Assembly (NCBI GenBank): GCA_001661515.1
Contig: LUVW01000015.1
Span: forward strand, 1-64,000
DNA from: Capniomyces stellatus
Lineage: Eukaryota; Kickxellomycota; Harpellomycetes; Harpellales; Legeriomycetaceae
DNA length: 64,000 bases
Direction of reading: 5' to 3'
Position numbers and translations under genes: made by a program. Below the pieces are notes generated by a model. It did not search any database, was not told where the DNA came from, and saw only the letters and a program-made list of their open reading frames with translations. Below, one piece after another: positions 19,925-31,655 of this stretch (the stretch's first letter is position 1; each line of letters begins with the position of its first letter).

Positions 19925-22900
19925 ATGAAAGATGAGAAGGAAGAGGTAGATTTGTGGGAGCAGGTGTTACAGCAGGCGAGCGGGAACAAAAAAACACAAA
20001 CCAAAAATGTAATAATTATGGGTAAGTTGGACATGGATCGAGTATAGATGTTGGTGCAAACTAGGGATTTTATCTTTTGTTTGCTATTAACAAAAAATGT
20101 ATATATATAGTAGCGTAAAGGAATAAATTGGAATTGTAATGATTGGTGTATGGATAAATGTGATAGATAAAATAAAATAAAAGTAAAATAAAGACAAGGA
20201 CTGGATATTTGTTTTGTAAGAGGAGAGTTGAGTGATAGACAAGAGGCGGTGTAGTGCAGCACAGTTGGTAAATAATAGATAAATGATGTTAATTTAGGAG
20301 ATGAGTCGTCGGGCAAGTCGGGGTTGGTAGCACAACTTTTAAAGTGGGCACAAGTACCGGGGCTTGGGAATGGGCTTGATGATGTTTTAGCAAGTAATAG
20401 TAAAGGGAGTTTGGATAAAGATTCGGAGCTAGATGAATTGCAATTACTGATGGCAGCTGGGAAAAACGACCTAGGACTTTCGTACGTGTGCATGGATGTG
20501 CAAGATGAGGACAACGAAGGTATGTGGTATACATATACATATGTATATGGTAGTTTGCATAGTGAAAAAGAACAAGGGGTCGCAGAGAGTAAATTTCAAG
20601 CTTTGGGTGTGTAAATAGAGACGATATCGCGGCTTGGGATATATCAATTTGCGTCAGACCAAGCAGGGGATAGAGAGTTGTTGAAGTATGCGATAAACTC
20701 GCAGAATTTACTAGACACGGCAGCGATAGTGGTTTTGGACTGGACACAGCCTTGGCGGTTTGTACGGTCGTTGCTGAGATGGATTGATGTTTTAAAAGAT
20801 GCGATTGACAATGTGTCGAAGGAGAAAAAAGGCAGAGATCTGGTGTACTGGGGGGCAGAAGAATGTAAGTTTATATTATTAGAGGTTGTAAAAATGAGAT
20901 GAGTGATGGTAGTATAAACTACTGATAAGCGAGGAGGTAGTAGTATAGATAAAGAAAAAATGGTAGTGGTGGTAGTGGTGGTGAATATTGTTTAAATGTT
21001 AAAATATAACTGTGTATAATACAATTAGTGGAGAACTTTTTGCAAAAATACTCTGAGCCAGCAGAAATAACGGTTGGAGAAAACGGGGAGTCGGTTAGGG
21101 AGCAAGGATCAACAGCCAAAAAAAGTGAAGATTTAGATGTGATGCTTCCGCTAGAGAAGGGAGTGCTGGAGTCTAACATTGGAATTCCGTTGATTGTGGT
21201 TTGTACAAAGGTAAGTCGAATAAATTGAGTAAATTTGGTTGGATATTAAATTTGGTTGGAGTAAAATTAGAATAAAATTGGAATAAAATATGGTATAATA
21301 TAATGTGTTTGGTGGATATAATTTGTTGATGGAATTTAGTCGGACGCAATGATTAAGCTAGAGAGTGAGCGTAGATTCAGCGAGGAGGACTTTGATTATA
21401 TCCAACAGACGTTGAGAACGATTTGCCTACATTGTAAGACTAAGATTCAAACTATTGTATAAAGTGAAGAAGAATAGTAAAGATATGGTATGCTATAGAG
21501 ATATAATAATTCAATGGCGAAATGGTTGAGAGTATAAATGGATGATTGGCGAATTTGAAACGAAATAGATGGAGCGGCACTTTTCTACACATCTTTGGCA
21601 CGGCCAGCAACATACGCAGAGCTTAGGCATTACCTAATGCATAGATTGCTGAACCGCAGGGAATTGGTTAACGAGATAAAGCTAAGCAAGGAAGCCAACT
21701 TTGGAGATAAGCATGGAGAGGATGAAATGGAAGTTGAGGAGGAAGAAGAGGAAATGACGGGAAAAAAGAAAGAAAAGGAAAATGGAAATGAAGATGAGAA
21801 TGAGATTGAGAATGAAAAGAAAAGGAATACAAAGAGAGAAAACAATAGGACAGAAAGATACATGAACAATCCAGGAGGGCAGAATGTAAAAAGCAGGTAT
21901 CCATTCCGGCTAAGAGCACAGGTGATTGAGAGGGATACTGTCCGGGTACCATCGGGATGGGATTCAAAGGCAAAGATTTTGTTTTTGAGGGAAGGATTCC
22001 AGATCGAAGACAGCCTGAGTTCGTGGAAATACGACTCACTGAGGTACCGAAAATATGCCTCGCGGTTGATGGAGCTGCTATCAGACCCAGCCAACAACGC
22101 AAGGTACAATCTAGACAAAATCATTATTGGTGCACAAAAGTCAGCAAATCTGGCAGCATCAGCCGAGTCATCAAACATGGAGTTGGACACAGGTGTAGAC
22201 TTAGATGTAGATGTAGATGTAGATGCAGAAACAAATGTAGATGTAAATGTAAATGTAAATGTAGACGTGGGTGTTGATGTAAAAATGGACCAGCAAAACT
22301 TGGAAACAAACAAAAGTCTACTAAAACTGTTTGCAAAGGTCATAAACCCTCCTACATACAACGTTGGTGATCTTGGGATCTCAAACACAATCAACCCAAA
22401 CCTCATTGATGGCCTAAACCCCAGTAACTCCGTAACTGCCCTGGTCAGCGAGCAGTCGTTTTTGCAAAAACTGTACGAAGACCAGCAGTCCCGCGCTGAT
22501 ACCGAGGACTACTCTGAAAAACCTCTCCGGTCTGCCCGCTTTGCTTCCCAGAACCCCAACATGCCTGCCAGCTGGGATGCAACCCAGGCAAGGTATGGCT
22601 CAAGTGAAGGTCTTCTCTCAACTGCCATGTCTCCAGCTGCCCAATCAACATCCCCTAACACCAATGAACGCCAAGTCGATCGTGACGACCTCTTTAAAAA
22701 GTCTGAAACTCCCGAAGGTTAGTCTTGTTTATTTATAATTTAATTTACATTTTTATAAATTATATATTAAATTTTATATATATTATATTAGATGCTACGA
22801 GTGCTCGGAAAGGGTTTAAAGTAAGCGCAGACCCAAAAAGTTCATCTAATGATAGTGCTCGGTCAAATTCATTACTGGGGACGAGAACCCAAAGGTCCTC

Positions 22901-23228
22901 AAACATATCTTCAATCCCAACGTCTCCCGACCTCAATTCGACTACCTCACAAATTGCAGGAATTACTAAAAAACCATCCTTTGTTAAGGACTCGTCTGCC
23001 AAGCCGTCCGAAGTTCTGAGCAGCTTTTTCCAGAACTTGCTCGACAAGAAATCAACTCCCTCGTCTGCCAATCTTAATGATAAACTTGGCGATGAATCCG
23101 ATGCTAACTCCGATTCAAAACCCGCGAATGACTCATCTGTTGGCTCTATTGGTAGACCTAAACAAAGAAGGCACAACTTTGATTTAGAGGCTTTGAAGAG
23201 CCAAATCAACAAACCTACACCACAATAA
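19925..23228 (+). CDS. cytoplasmic dynein 1 light intermediate chain
   Basis: Seven exons (19925..20021, 20298..20519, 20619..20864, 21029..21210, 21340..21433, 21569..22717, 22792..23228) give 808 aa. The Ras-like domain has a P-loop GDESSGKS at about 33-40, VVLDWTQPWRF, NIGIPLIVVCTKSDA and YGAALFYTS. The family marker RDTVRVPSGWDSKAKI follows near residue 402. The C-terminus is disordered but carries SSFFQNLLDKKS (Phe742-Phe743), like the adaptor-binding helix of human LIC1. The protein should bridge dynein heavy chain to cargo adaptors. It is longer than human LIC1 (523 aa) because of an acidic/Lys-rich insertion (about 315-375) and an Asp-Val repeat near 490-515. The last donor is GTTAGT. 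Confidence 0.93.
22194..22283 (+). repeat. GATGTA/AATGTA coding microsatellite
   Basis: A 6-bp repeat array within dynein light intermediate chain exon 6. It encodes alternating Asp-Val and Asn-Val dipeptides. The unit is in frame, so length changes would add or remove DV/NV pairs. Antisense and other frames are also open across it, which creates long shadow ORFs. Confidence 0.9.
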
Positions 23229-23631
23229 ATCCAAATACAAGCGTGTGTGCGGTGAGTGAGAAAAGAGTACAAGAATTCGCAATAGGTGGCAAACTATCCC
23301 ATGCACCATTTTCCTTCTATTCTTCCATAATTTTATATTTTCTTTAATTATACATACTATTTTATTCTTTCATAAAACATTAATACAACCACAAATTCCA
23401 AAATTTCACTTTTATTATTTTATTTTTACTAGTTGACTTTGAATAACATTATGTTTTATAAATGGAGTAAATCAAAAGGGTTAAAAATACTGATATTAAA
23501 TAAATAAATAAACAAACAAGTAAACAAAAAGATTGCTATACCAAGGCCGCCTTTAAAAGTCAATAGCTTAAAAGATGCTTTGAAAATTTCATGAATGTTT
23601 CCATGTTTTTTTTTTTTTTTTTTTATCTTTC
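23229..23631. other. convergent 3' region between dynein LIC and SLM-like 3
   Basis: About 400 bp of AT-rich sequence with an 18-base T run at 23607-23624, just before the SLM-like 3 stop. Likely 3' untranslated and termination sequence of both genes. No gene is seen. Confidence 0.6.
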
Positions 23632-26292
23632 TTATGGTCGGTAGATAACAGCACCAGGTGGGAGCTGAGTAACGGGAGACCCGATGATTACACCAGGGGG
23701 AAAGTTGTGGAAGGGTGTTCCGACCAATCCAGTATTGACATTCACGCTGTTACCGTTTTCTTCGTCGGCGGTATCAGAGACATACGACTTGATGCTTTGG
23801 CTGCTGGACTTGTTGGACTTTTTGAACTTGTTTTCGGTGTTTGGTTGGAAGCCCATAGTTTTATTGCTGGAGTTCATTTGGTTGAGTTGGGGGAAGTTTG
23901 CAACTATTGATGCGGCAGCTGGTGAGCCAAACCCAGAAACATATGGTTCAGGTGAGTAGAATTTTGTAGCGCCATTTTCTGGGGCGGCTAGGTTTGAGGC
24001 GTTCAGGTTGCTGCTTGACCCAGCCTGTTTTTTGGACTCGGTGTGTGTGCTCCCTGATAGAGTCTTGGGTGTTGATGTTAAAGACACAGGGGTTTTAGCT
24101 TCGTTTCCGCCGTCTGCTGGGGATCCTTGGTCGGTTGTTGTGTTTGGGTTGTATGACCGAGACGTTGTTCTTGCCGACATCCCGGTGGCATTGTTGTCTA
24201 GCCCAATGCCACCCGCCCCTTCGCCGGTTTGGCCATGTCCGTTTGCACTTTTGTTTGTAGCCGCATAATTTTGGCTAAGTTCAGTGTGGTGGCTCGAAAT
24301 GTTTTGGGCTGTTTCCTGCGCACCAGTATTTGCAACCTGTTGGTGCGAGTATTGTGCAAATTGTGCTGGTATTGGCATTGTCATTGACATTTGTCCGGGC
24401 GCTTGTCCCGCTGGAATCATGTTTCCATTTGCTGAAAGCGACATGCTTCCGTCTGGGTTTTGAACCAAGAACAGTGGTGGCGGTGCCCCGTTATTGTACC
24501 CAAGAATCTGCGGGTTTGCAAACATCTCGTTGCCGTGTGGGTTGATTATTTCTGATGGTGATTTTATTGATGGCTCAGCTGCATTATTCGAGCTCATCGC
24601 TACTCCGCTAGCATGTCCAATCGACCTGTACTGCCCTCCTGCACCTGGCCCCATTTGTGCATGCGACTGCTCGGTTATTGCCAGCTGCATGTTTGGCTCC
24701 AATGCGTTTTGGCTGGTTGAAATTGGTGGCAACATGTACGCATTGCGGCCCAGTCCAAACTCCAAATAGCTCTCGGCCACCTCCTCGTTTGAAAACAACA
24801 GATCGTGGTCTACCACTGACCAGTACTTGATCTTGTCCGTCCAGTCCACAACCTCAGCATGGCTAGCTGCTATAAACACAAACTTTGTCCACATCTTTGT
24901 CCCTCTGCCTTTTGCCGACCCCCTTGTTATCGCCAGTTGGAATTGTCTTTCTGGTCGATTGCTGTTTTCCACCACCGCTGCCGATGCAAGATGGAATGAC
25001 ACATCAGGTGTTTGCTTTGGAACCCCTCCAGAAACATCAAAGCAGTGCATAAACCCTGCTGCCGATATCACTGCAAACGTCTTCACCACCTTTGTCGCCA
25101 TAATCTTGCTTGGAACTATGTTGTTCAACTCTCTGCTAATATACCCTTGCTTCACAATCGTTAGCAGTGGGTTTCTTAGGATCTCCATTGGATAATTTGC
25201 AACTGTTGCTTTTCCATCGCACCCCTGTGGCTCTTTGATGTACTGAGAGAATCTGTTGCTAAACTCTCTTGTTTCCTTCTCCAAATCCATTTGCGCAAAC
25301 TGTTGCTGAATAGCCATCGAGTGCCGTTCAACCTCTGAGCTCGACTCACTTTCGTATCTCAAATATATCATCATCGCTGAGTTCAGTCTAAACAAAATCG
25401 TCTTCTCCCAGCTCTCAATTTTGGACACCGATGTGTTGACCGTTTTGCACAACGCGTTCTCAAGCTCCACAACATGGGTGATATGTCTTTTCAGCCCAAA
25501 ATTAATCAAAAACGGATCATTCATCTTGCTAGCCGACTTCTCAACCCTTGATAGCTCAAGTGCCAACTTAAGGTCCTTTTCCCCCTCTTCAATCAGTCCT
25601 CTAAGTGTCATCAGGTTGGTATACAATGGACTAACCAGCAACTTGTAGTTCTCCACCTGCGTCTTTATGTCTTGAATTATCACATCAAGACTCTGCAGTG
25701 TGTTCTCCATAATCGTCGCCTTTTTTCTTGATTGCGTCTTTACTGTTGTTGACAAGTACGAATTCATGTTCTTTGCTGCGTCATGAATTCCATTTGATCC
25801 CACTGGCACAAACATATACTCCTCTGAAATAGGTATTGCCAGCGAGTTTGCCGCCTTGTCGTAAACACCCACCAACTCCTTTTGAACATTAACCAACTCC
25901 CTAAAGTAAACCGAATAATTCTCAACCAAATGCTGCCACCCCTTCAACCGATGTATTATCAAGTCGTTCGAGTCTCCCGTCCCTATATACGAACATATTG
26001 AGCCTTGGTTCAGCTGCAGGTTCTTGTAAAATGGCGCATTGTTTTCTACGTTTGACAACACCAACGCCCCTTGTTGGTTGTCTCTTTGAATCAACACTTG
26101 CGAATCAGTGTTTGAACCTGGGTTTGGTGTTCCCGCTGAACTCGTCTGCATGTTAACATTGCCCTGCGGTCCATTTATTCCCCCTGGTCCCTCTTCATTC
26201 CCCGATATTCTCAATATCGATATTGGCACCACCTTGCTCGTGCTTGTGGTTTTGCTCTTCACTTTCTGGAAAATACGCTTAATGTTGGGCAT
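23632..26292 (-). CDS. SLM-like BAR/PH-domain protein 3
   Basis: A single exon of 886 aa from the ATG at 26292 (MPNIKRIFQKVKSKTTS). Upstream in-frame codons lack a better ATG. Residues about 105-265 match the BAR-like region of SLM-like 1 (RLKGWQHLVENYSVYF, EEYMFVPVGSNGIHD, ending DPFLINF). A PH domain lies at about 380-505 (VKQGYISRELN ... AAGFMHCFDVSGG ... EVVDWTDKIKYWS). The tail is Gln/Asn/Pro-rich and shares short motifs with SLM-like 1 (QNPDG versus QQPDG, and MPIPAQ in both). There is no intron, unlike SLM-like 1. It is probably a plasma-membrane phosphoinositide-binding protein of the Slm1/2 type, which is a family inference. Confidence 0.85.
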   Translation of the reverse strand: MPNIKRIFQKVKSKTTSTSKVVPISILRISGNEEGPGGINGPQGNVNMQTSSAGTPNPGSNTDSQVLIQRDNQQGALVLSNVENNAPFYKNLQLNQGSICSYIGTGDSNDLIIHRLKGWQHLVENYSVYFRELVNVQKELVGVYDKAANSLAIPISEEYMFVPVGSNGIHDAAKNMNSYLSTTVKTQSRKKATIMENTLQSLDVIIQDIKTQVENYKLLVSPLYTNLMTLRGLIEEGEKDLKLALELSRVEKSASKMNDPFLINFGLKRHITHVVELENALCKTVNTSVSKIESWEKTILFRLNSAMMIYLRYESESSSEVERHSMAIQQQFAQMDLEKETREFSNRFSQYIKEPQGCDGKATVANYPMEILRNPLLTIVKQGYISRELNNIVPSKIMATKVVKTFAVISAAGFMHCFDVSGGVPKQTPDVSFHLASAAVVENSNRPERQFQLAITRGSAKGRGTKMWTKFVFIAASHAEVVDWTDKIKYWSVVDHDLLFSNEEVAESYLEFGLGRNAYMLPPISTSQNALEPNMQLAITEQSHAQMGPGAGGQYRSIGHASGVAMSSNNAAEPSIKSPSEIINPHGNEMFANPQILGYNNGAPPPLFLVQNPDGSMSLSANGNMIPAGQAPGQMSMTMPIPAQFAQYSHQQVANTGAQETAQNISSHHTELSQNYAATNKSANGHGQTGEGAGGIGLDNNATGMSARTTSRSYNPNTTTDQGSPADGGNEAKTPVSLTSTPKTLSGSTHTESKKQAGSSSNLNASNLAAPENGATKFYSPEPYVSGFGSPAAASIVANFPQLNQMNSSNKTMGFQPNTENKFKKSNKSSSQSIKSYVSDTADEENGNSVNVNTGLVGTPFHNFPPGVIIGSPVTQLPPGAVIYRP

Positions 26293-27719
26293 GTTTACTA
26301 TTTTTCTCCAAAGATACACTTTGCTATTTATGCCGCGCTCTGCTATTCCCTTGTTTGACTAATTCACTGAATTTAAATTATTTAATTCTGGTTTATTGAC
26401 CAACATATATTTCTAATATTTAAAACAAAAGCAACTATCTTGAAACTTTTGCAAATAAGTATGTGTTTTTTTTTTGCCACCTTCCTCTTTCCACCACTTT
26501 TATTTTTATTTTATTTTGAGTTTTAGGCTTGCAGATACCTATAATTAATGTAAGAATAACTCGTTTGGTGCTTTTTTTTTTATTAATCGATCAAATTTTG
26601 AGGCTTGCAGTAATTTTTAACTATAAACTTGAGATACGGACAAAAAAAAAAATTAAACTATGCTTTATCAAATCCAAGTCTATCATTTCATACATTTTTC
26701 ATCTCACTTCTGACTTTCAATTCATGAATGCTTTTTTTAAATAAAAATAAACTTAAAAGAACGAACATTTCAACACCATCATCGCTTTTAACTCTTGTAT
26801 TTCGGTCTTTGTTTTTGTTTACCCGTTTGTTTGTTTTATTCACTAATATTGTTTACTCTTTTTGGCTTTTATCTCGCCTTATTTTATTTCGCCACTATTT
26901 GATAAATCATTAAACTGCACTAATTCCTCAGCTTTATCAAATCGTTTTAAATCAGTGATCAAAACTTCCATAATTGGGCTCCTATTTGGCTATTTTCATT
27001 ACCCATTTGATCATGTTGCATTTATCGCAATCATAAACAAAGCTACTATTTATTCTCCATAATCTTTCTTTTTAATCTGGTTTTATTGGCCGTTTAAATA
27101 TTTTAGCTAATAGTTTAGCCAATTCAAGTGGATTTCGGATAAAAGAGTCTTTTTAGTTCCTTTTTTTTAATTGTTTTAATGCAATATTTATCTTTGTACT
27201 TTATTATTCAAAAAAATAGTCTAGCCTGTTTTAAAGCCAAGTGCAAAGTTGTAGCAGCCAAATGTTCAATTTGCCTGTTACTTGTTGAAAGGAAAAAGAA
27301 AAAGGAAGGAAATGGGCTGTCTAAATTTTTTAAAAATCAACTATCCAGCTAACTTGCACTTTTCACTGTTTTTATTTAACTTTTCACGTTGATTTAGTTG
27401 GGATATTTAGCAGCCTTTTCTTTCTTAATAAACACTTTTTAAAACCACAATTCAAAAAAGAAAAAAAAAACCACAATTCAGCTAATTGAATATTTTCATT
27501 TTACTCCTTTAAGCTGATTTTGTTTTGATTTTCAAATCAAAAGAGTTTTTCACTTTGTGGATAATGGGCTGACCCAAACATAACTCCGCTTTTATTATCA
27601 TTATTTTTTTGCTGCCTTTGACAACATTTCGAACCAACTTGCAACAGTAACTATAGTTAGCTTCAGCCACATGCACTTGGATTATAAATCTGATTTACAC
27701 ATCATCACTATTATTTAAA
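26293..27719. other. AT-rich intergenic region upstream of SLM-like 3
   Basis: About 1.4 kb of AT-rich DNA with several T and A homopolymers and Phe/Ile-rich chance frames. It contains the SLM-like 3 promoter by position. I see no gene, RNA or repeat other than the retroelement beginning at 27720. Confidence 0.5.
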
Positions 27720-28235
27720 CTTTATTTTTATTATTTCATATAGTTCATTGGTAACAGAATCAACACAACAAAACATAAAATATTAAACAATACCAAAAAA
27801 ATACTATAAAACACTGTGCTATTTTGATATGTTAAATGACTCTATTAGCCAACACCCCTTCGATCAATTAGTTCGTCCGTACCCGATGGGCATTGGTTCA
27901 GGGAGATTGGTGCTACTTTAAGCCTAGACAGGATCAAGTAACGGGGTTTGTGGATGGCCTCCAAAAACGACGCTGTTGCCAGCATCTTCTTGGCGCTGAG
28001 GGTGTCAGGATTCTTGAGAATCTTGGCGGTTGGTTGTTTTAACTCCTCTCCCAGGAGCATTTTTTTTTGTATAATCATGGCTAATAACTCCAGTATGGGC
28101 GTATCTTTCTGCAGTCCAATACTGCTCTATTCTGATTCTTGCTAGGATATCTAATCCCCTTTTGTAATCTGGGTAGATCAGTTGTAGCCCCGTCCAGTTG
28201 CTCCACTGACCAGTGTACACTTTAACTGTTTATAG
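27720..28235 (-). mobile_element. 3' fragment of the same non-LTR retrotransposon, copy C
   Basis: Reading minus, the fragment first encodes a piece not present in copy A (WTAERYAHTGVISHDYTKK, near 28130-28070). It then jumps within an A run to LLGEELKQPTAKIL and continues to the stop at 27845-27847, nearly identical to copy A. The zinc-finger segment that follows the KK in copy A is missing here, so copy C carries an internal deletion of roughly 180 bp. The 3' tail (about 27785-27720) matches the other copies and ends in an A/T-rich repeat. It is non-functional. Confidence 0.8.
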
Positions 28236-28456
28236 AATTCCTTTAAGACATATTGGGCAAATATTCGGTGAATTCGGCATTTACAAATTGGCTTTTTTTC
28301 CAACAACCATGTTTATTCTTCACTTGTTTACATATTTAGTGTGCTCATTAATATTTTTGAAATTATTTAGGTTTTAATTTAAACGCATGTTAAAAATAAC
28401 CAATAAATTAATATTATTTAAATGAGATTTAATCTAACAAATAAACAACAAAGTAT

Positions 28457-30016
28457 TTATGATCTGTATCTGAATTGTGGGTGCTTGTCGTTAAGGTTAC
28501 GTTGTTCAATTTCGGAAAGATGCGAGACATCTTCTGGGTTGTTATCACGGCGGTTGTTTTCGTAAATGTAGAAAATCTTAAAGAGAACTGCGCAAGCAAT
28601 GATGACGCAGAGTACAGCCAAGTTTACAGTGTTTCCTGAGACATACTTTGGTGCTTCGGCAGTGGTAAAGAACTTGGCGGTGGTTGCTCCTGCAATACCA
28701 CCGAACGAGACTGTCATGGCTGAGGCAATCATACGCTTGGAGATACCACCCATGTTTACAGACATCCATGTGGCAATGACAGGGATGTTAGGGAATGTTC
28801 CGAATCCACAGACGGCCAAACATGCGAGCTTAGCTGGGTTGGAAATATCAGCAAATCCAACAATTGCGAACCCAACAACTGCGATTGCAGCATATACGGC
28901 AGAGTTCAACCACAGTGGGAATCTTGCCATGGTGAATCCACTCAAAATTTGACCAAAGAATCCTGCAAGACTTGGAATTGAAGACATCAGAGTGGCTTGA
29001 ATACTAGTGTAACCCATACCCTTGATAATAGGTGCACTGAACACACCAAGTGTTACCCCACTTACATTTACACAGTAGAACATAACGGCATACACCCACA
29101 TCTTCCAGTCCAACAAGGCGGACATGGCTTGGCTGAATGTCATCTTGGTTTTTGAACCCAAACCTTGATCATTACGGACTCTACGCAAGCAGAGTTCACG
29201 TTCCTCTGGAGTGAAGAATTTGGCGGTATCAGGGTAATCGACAATAAGGAAGTAGGCGGCAACACCGACAACAACTGAGACAAGACCTTCGATAAGGAAG
29301 ATAGCGGCATATGGTTGGATTCCTGGGATTTTGACTTGGACAAGACCAAAAGCAGCAACACCACCAATCACACCGGACATTGTACCAGCAGCAAAGAACA
29401 AAGACATACGGAATCCAATTTCTGAACGGACATACCAGTATGGCATGTATCCAACAACTCCTGGCGTTAGACCGGATTCAAAGGCTCCAAGAATGGTTCT
29501 GGCAACTAGAAGGTAAGTAGCAGAGTTGGCCCATGTCATGATGACACAGGTAACTGACCAGGAAACGATGATGAATGAGAACCAGACACTTGGTCTGAAT
29601 TTCTTGAGCAGGATGTTTGAAGGGGCTACACGTTAATCATTTGAAATCGTTAGTAAGTTGAGTATAAATATGTACTATTCCTGTTGAGATGATATTAAGA
29701 CCTTGTTTAAATGACTATTCAACTTTAAATACTTACTTTCACAGATAATATAAGCTACAAAGAAAAATACGGTTGCGTTTGCTTGTTGGGCTGATGTAAG
29801 GCTCAGAGCTGAAACAATACCATTGACCAAGGCAGCACCAATGTTGGCACGATCCATGACAGCCAAGAGATAAATGAGCGAGAAGATAGGGATGATACGG
29901 ATATCAACCTTCTTCAAGTAGTTTTTGACTACTAGTTGCTCTCTCTCGGTCAATACCATCTCCTCATTGACCTGGATCTTCTCTCCCTCCTCTTTAATTG
30001 ATTTAGAATCACTCAT
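28457..30016 (-). CDS. MFS permease of the Dal5/Tna1 anion:cation symporter family
   Basis: Two exons, 30016..29737 and 29625..28457, give 482 aa from the ATG at 30016. The intron has GTAAGT and GTGTAG borders. The protein has a cytosolic acidic N-terminus and about 12 membrane segments. Family motifs are MDRANIGAA after helix 1, TPSNILLKKFRPS after helix 2 (across the intron), RTILGAFESGLTPGVV in helix 4, and a long central loop with TPEERELCLRRVRND. This family imports allantoate, nicotinate, pantothenate, biotin and similar organic anions in fungi. The substrate here cannot be read from sequence. The C-terminus is short and hydrophilic. A 440-bp AT-rich stretch upstream of the start may hold the promoter. 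Confidence 0.92.
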
Positions 30017-31611
30017 GGCTAGAAAATGCTTGATTGTATATATTAGATTAGTTGGTGGTTAATATTAAGTTTGTATAGTGTAATAAAAAATATTTAACAG
30101 GCTTGATGAAGCAAAAAGACTGAACCTGATATGCAAATGGCCCGCTGAAATACCCATGCCTTTTATACCAAAAATAAGACGTCTTTTGTTGTTCTTTCCT
30201 GTCTTTTCTTTCTAAATACAGTTCGGCTTATTTCCATAGACAGTTTAATTTTGATTTACATGAGGAAGTATACTAACTGTTATCACAAAAATAGGTTGTC
30301 TTTACTCCTGTATTAGATAAGCTAACAGGTTAAAACTCCATACCAATTATCCTTCCATATATTCTACTTTATGACATACTTTAATGCCTAATAAATCAAC
30401 AGCATTTGTTGTGTTCCAATTAAACTGGCGTAGTTAGTTTGTTACCTCTGGAAAACACCCAACCTTCAAATCCCATCACGTTAATTTAGCTTAGGTAAGC
30501 TGAAATACATTGGCTTTTTTTTTCAAGTCTAGTTCTGAAACATTAAACTTTTTTTTTTACATATTTTGTGCGGCAACCAGCGATATTTGTAACCGCCCCA
30601 ACTTGAACACCAAATAGCTGTTTTTTTTATGTTGAAATTTTAATTGTCATCTTTGTTGGCTATTTTTATAGATTACTCAACCAATTTATTTTTATAGAGG
30701 ATTTGTAAAGCTGAATCAGGTTTATAATCATTTTTTTATGAACCACTACATATTCAACGCAATGAATTTTTTCTTTGTCGACCCAAAAGACGCCAACACA
30801 CAGACCTCAGTTGATCAACATGACAACGAGTGCTTAGCGGTGTGGTATCCATGTTAAATAAAGCCGGTCTCAAAACATAGCTACTGCACTTGAAACCGAC
30901 TTGGAAATTGGAAAATAAACTTAGCAAGCCGTTAGCACAATTTATATGCTTAAAATCCAGAACATTGGCAGAAAAGGGGGGGGAGGTTAGACTTCGGGTA
31001 TAGACTGCTATGTTTGTTTTCTCGGCCAGTTTAAAAACATGGCGACCTTATTTTCCTTTACTTTTCAAAAGTTTTCAGTTTCGTTCCATATCTTTTTAAC
31101 CAACACCATGTTTATAATTTATTTTCTTTACACATGACTCCTTTCTGATTAACCCAAAAGCAAAGTTCGCCAATGAAGTTCCAAATTGACGAAATTTAAT
31201 CTATCGCCTTCCTTTAAAGCCCTAATTGACAAAGAAAAAAGTTCAAATGTAGGAAAACTTTCCACCAATTTACAAGGTAGCTGCACTGTAATACTCGATG
31301 CATTTTGCAAATAATAACAGTTAAAACTATTCTGTCTTTTTTCCATTCTAATTCTATAACCTAGAAATATTATATGTTAAATTTGTGGTGCAACAAAAAA
31401 AAAATTCTAATTCAATTATTAATGTTGGTTTATTTTATAAAACAATTATTCAATTGTAGTCAAACTGTATTTACTGGTCAGTATGGTTACATCTGAGTTA
31501 CTTTTTTTAATGTTGGTGTTTGAGTTACTTTTTTAATTTATCCGTTTTGGAACAATTCCATAACTATTGAAACTGCAATTTATTATTATATTGAATTTGA
31601 AATCATAATGT

Positions 31612-31655
31612 TATATTAACGCTGATTCTGTTGCCATTAAATCATTAAACAAATT
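31612..31655 (+). mobile_element. possible degenerate retroelement 3' tail, copy E
   Basis: The sequence GCTGATTCTGTTGCCATTAAATCATTAAA followed by AAAATAAAAC-type repeats resembles the tails of copies A-D but is weaker. Only the central GATTCTGTTGCC core and the trailing A-rich run agree well. Confidence 0.4.

Noticed and set aside
22194..22283. CRISPR-like or regularly spaced repeat array
   Set aside because: A contiguous 6-bp coding microsatellite without spacers, in a eukaryotic gene.
21630..22406. 258-aa open frame on the minus strand
   Set aside because: Antisense shadow of dynein light intermediate chain exon 6. Its Ser/Phe/Thr repeats mirror the acidic and Asp-Val repeats of the real frame.
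30761..30856. 31-codon ATG frame with higher GC (MNFFFVDPKDANTQTSVDQH)
   Set aside because: Too short and isolated to call a gene. Possible micropeptide only if transcription is shown.
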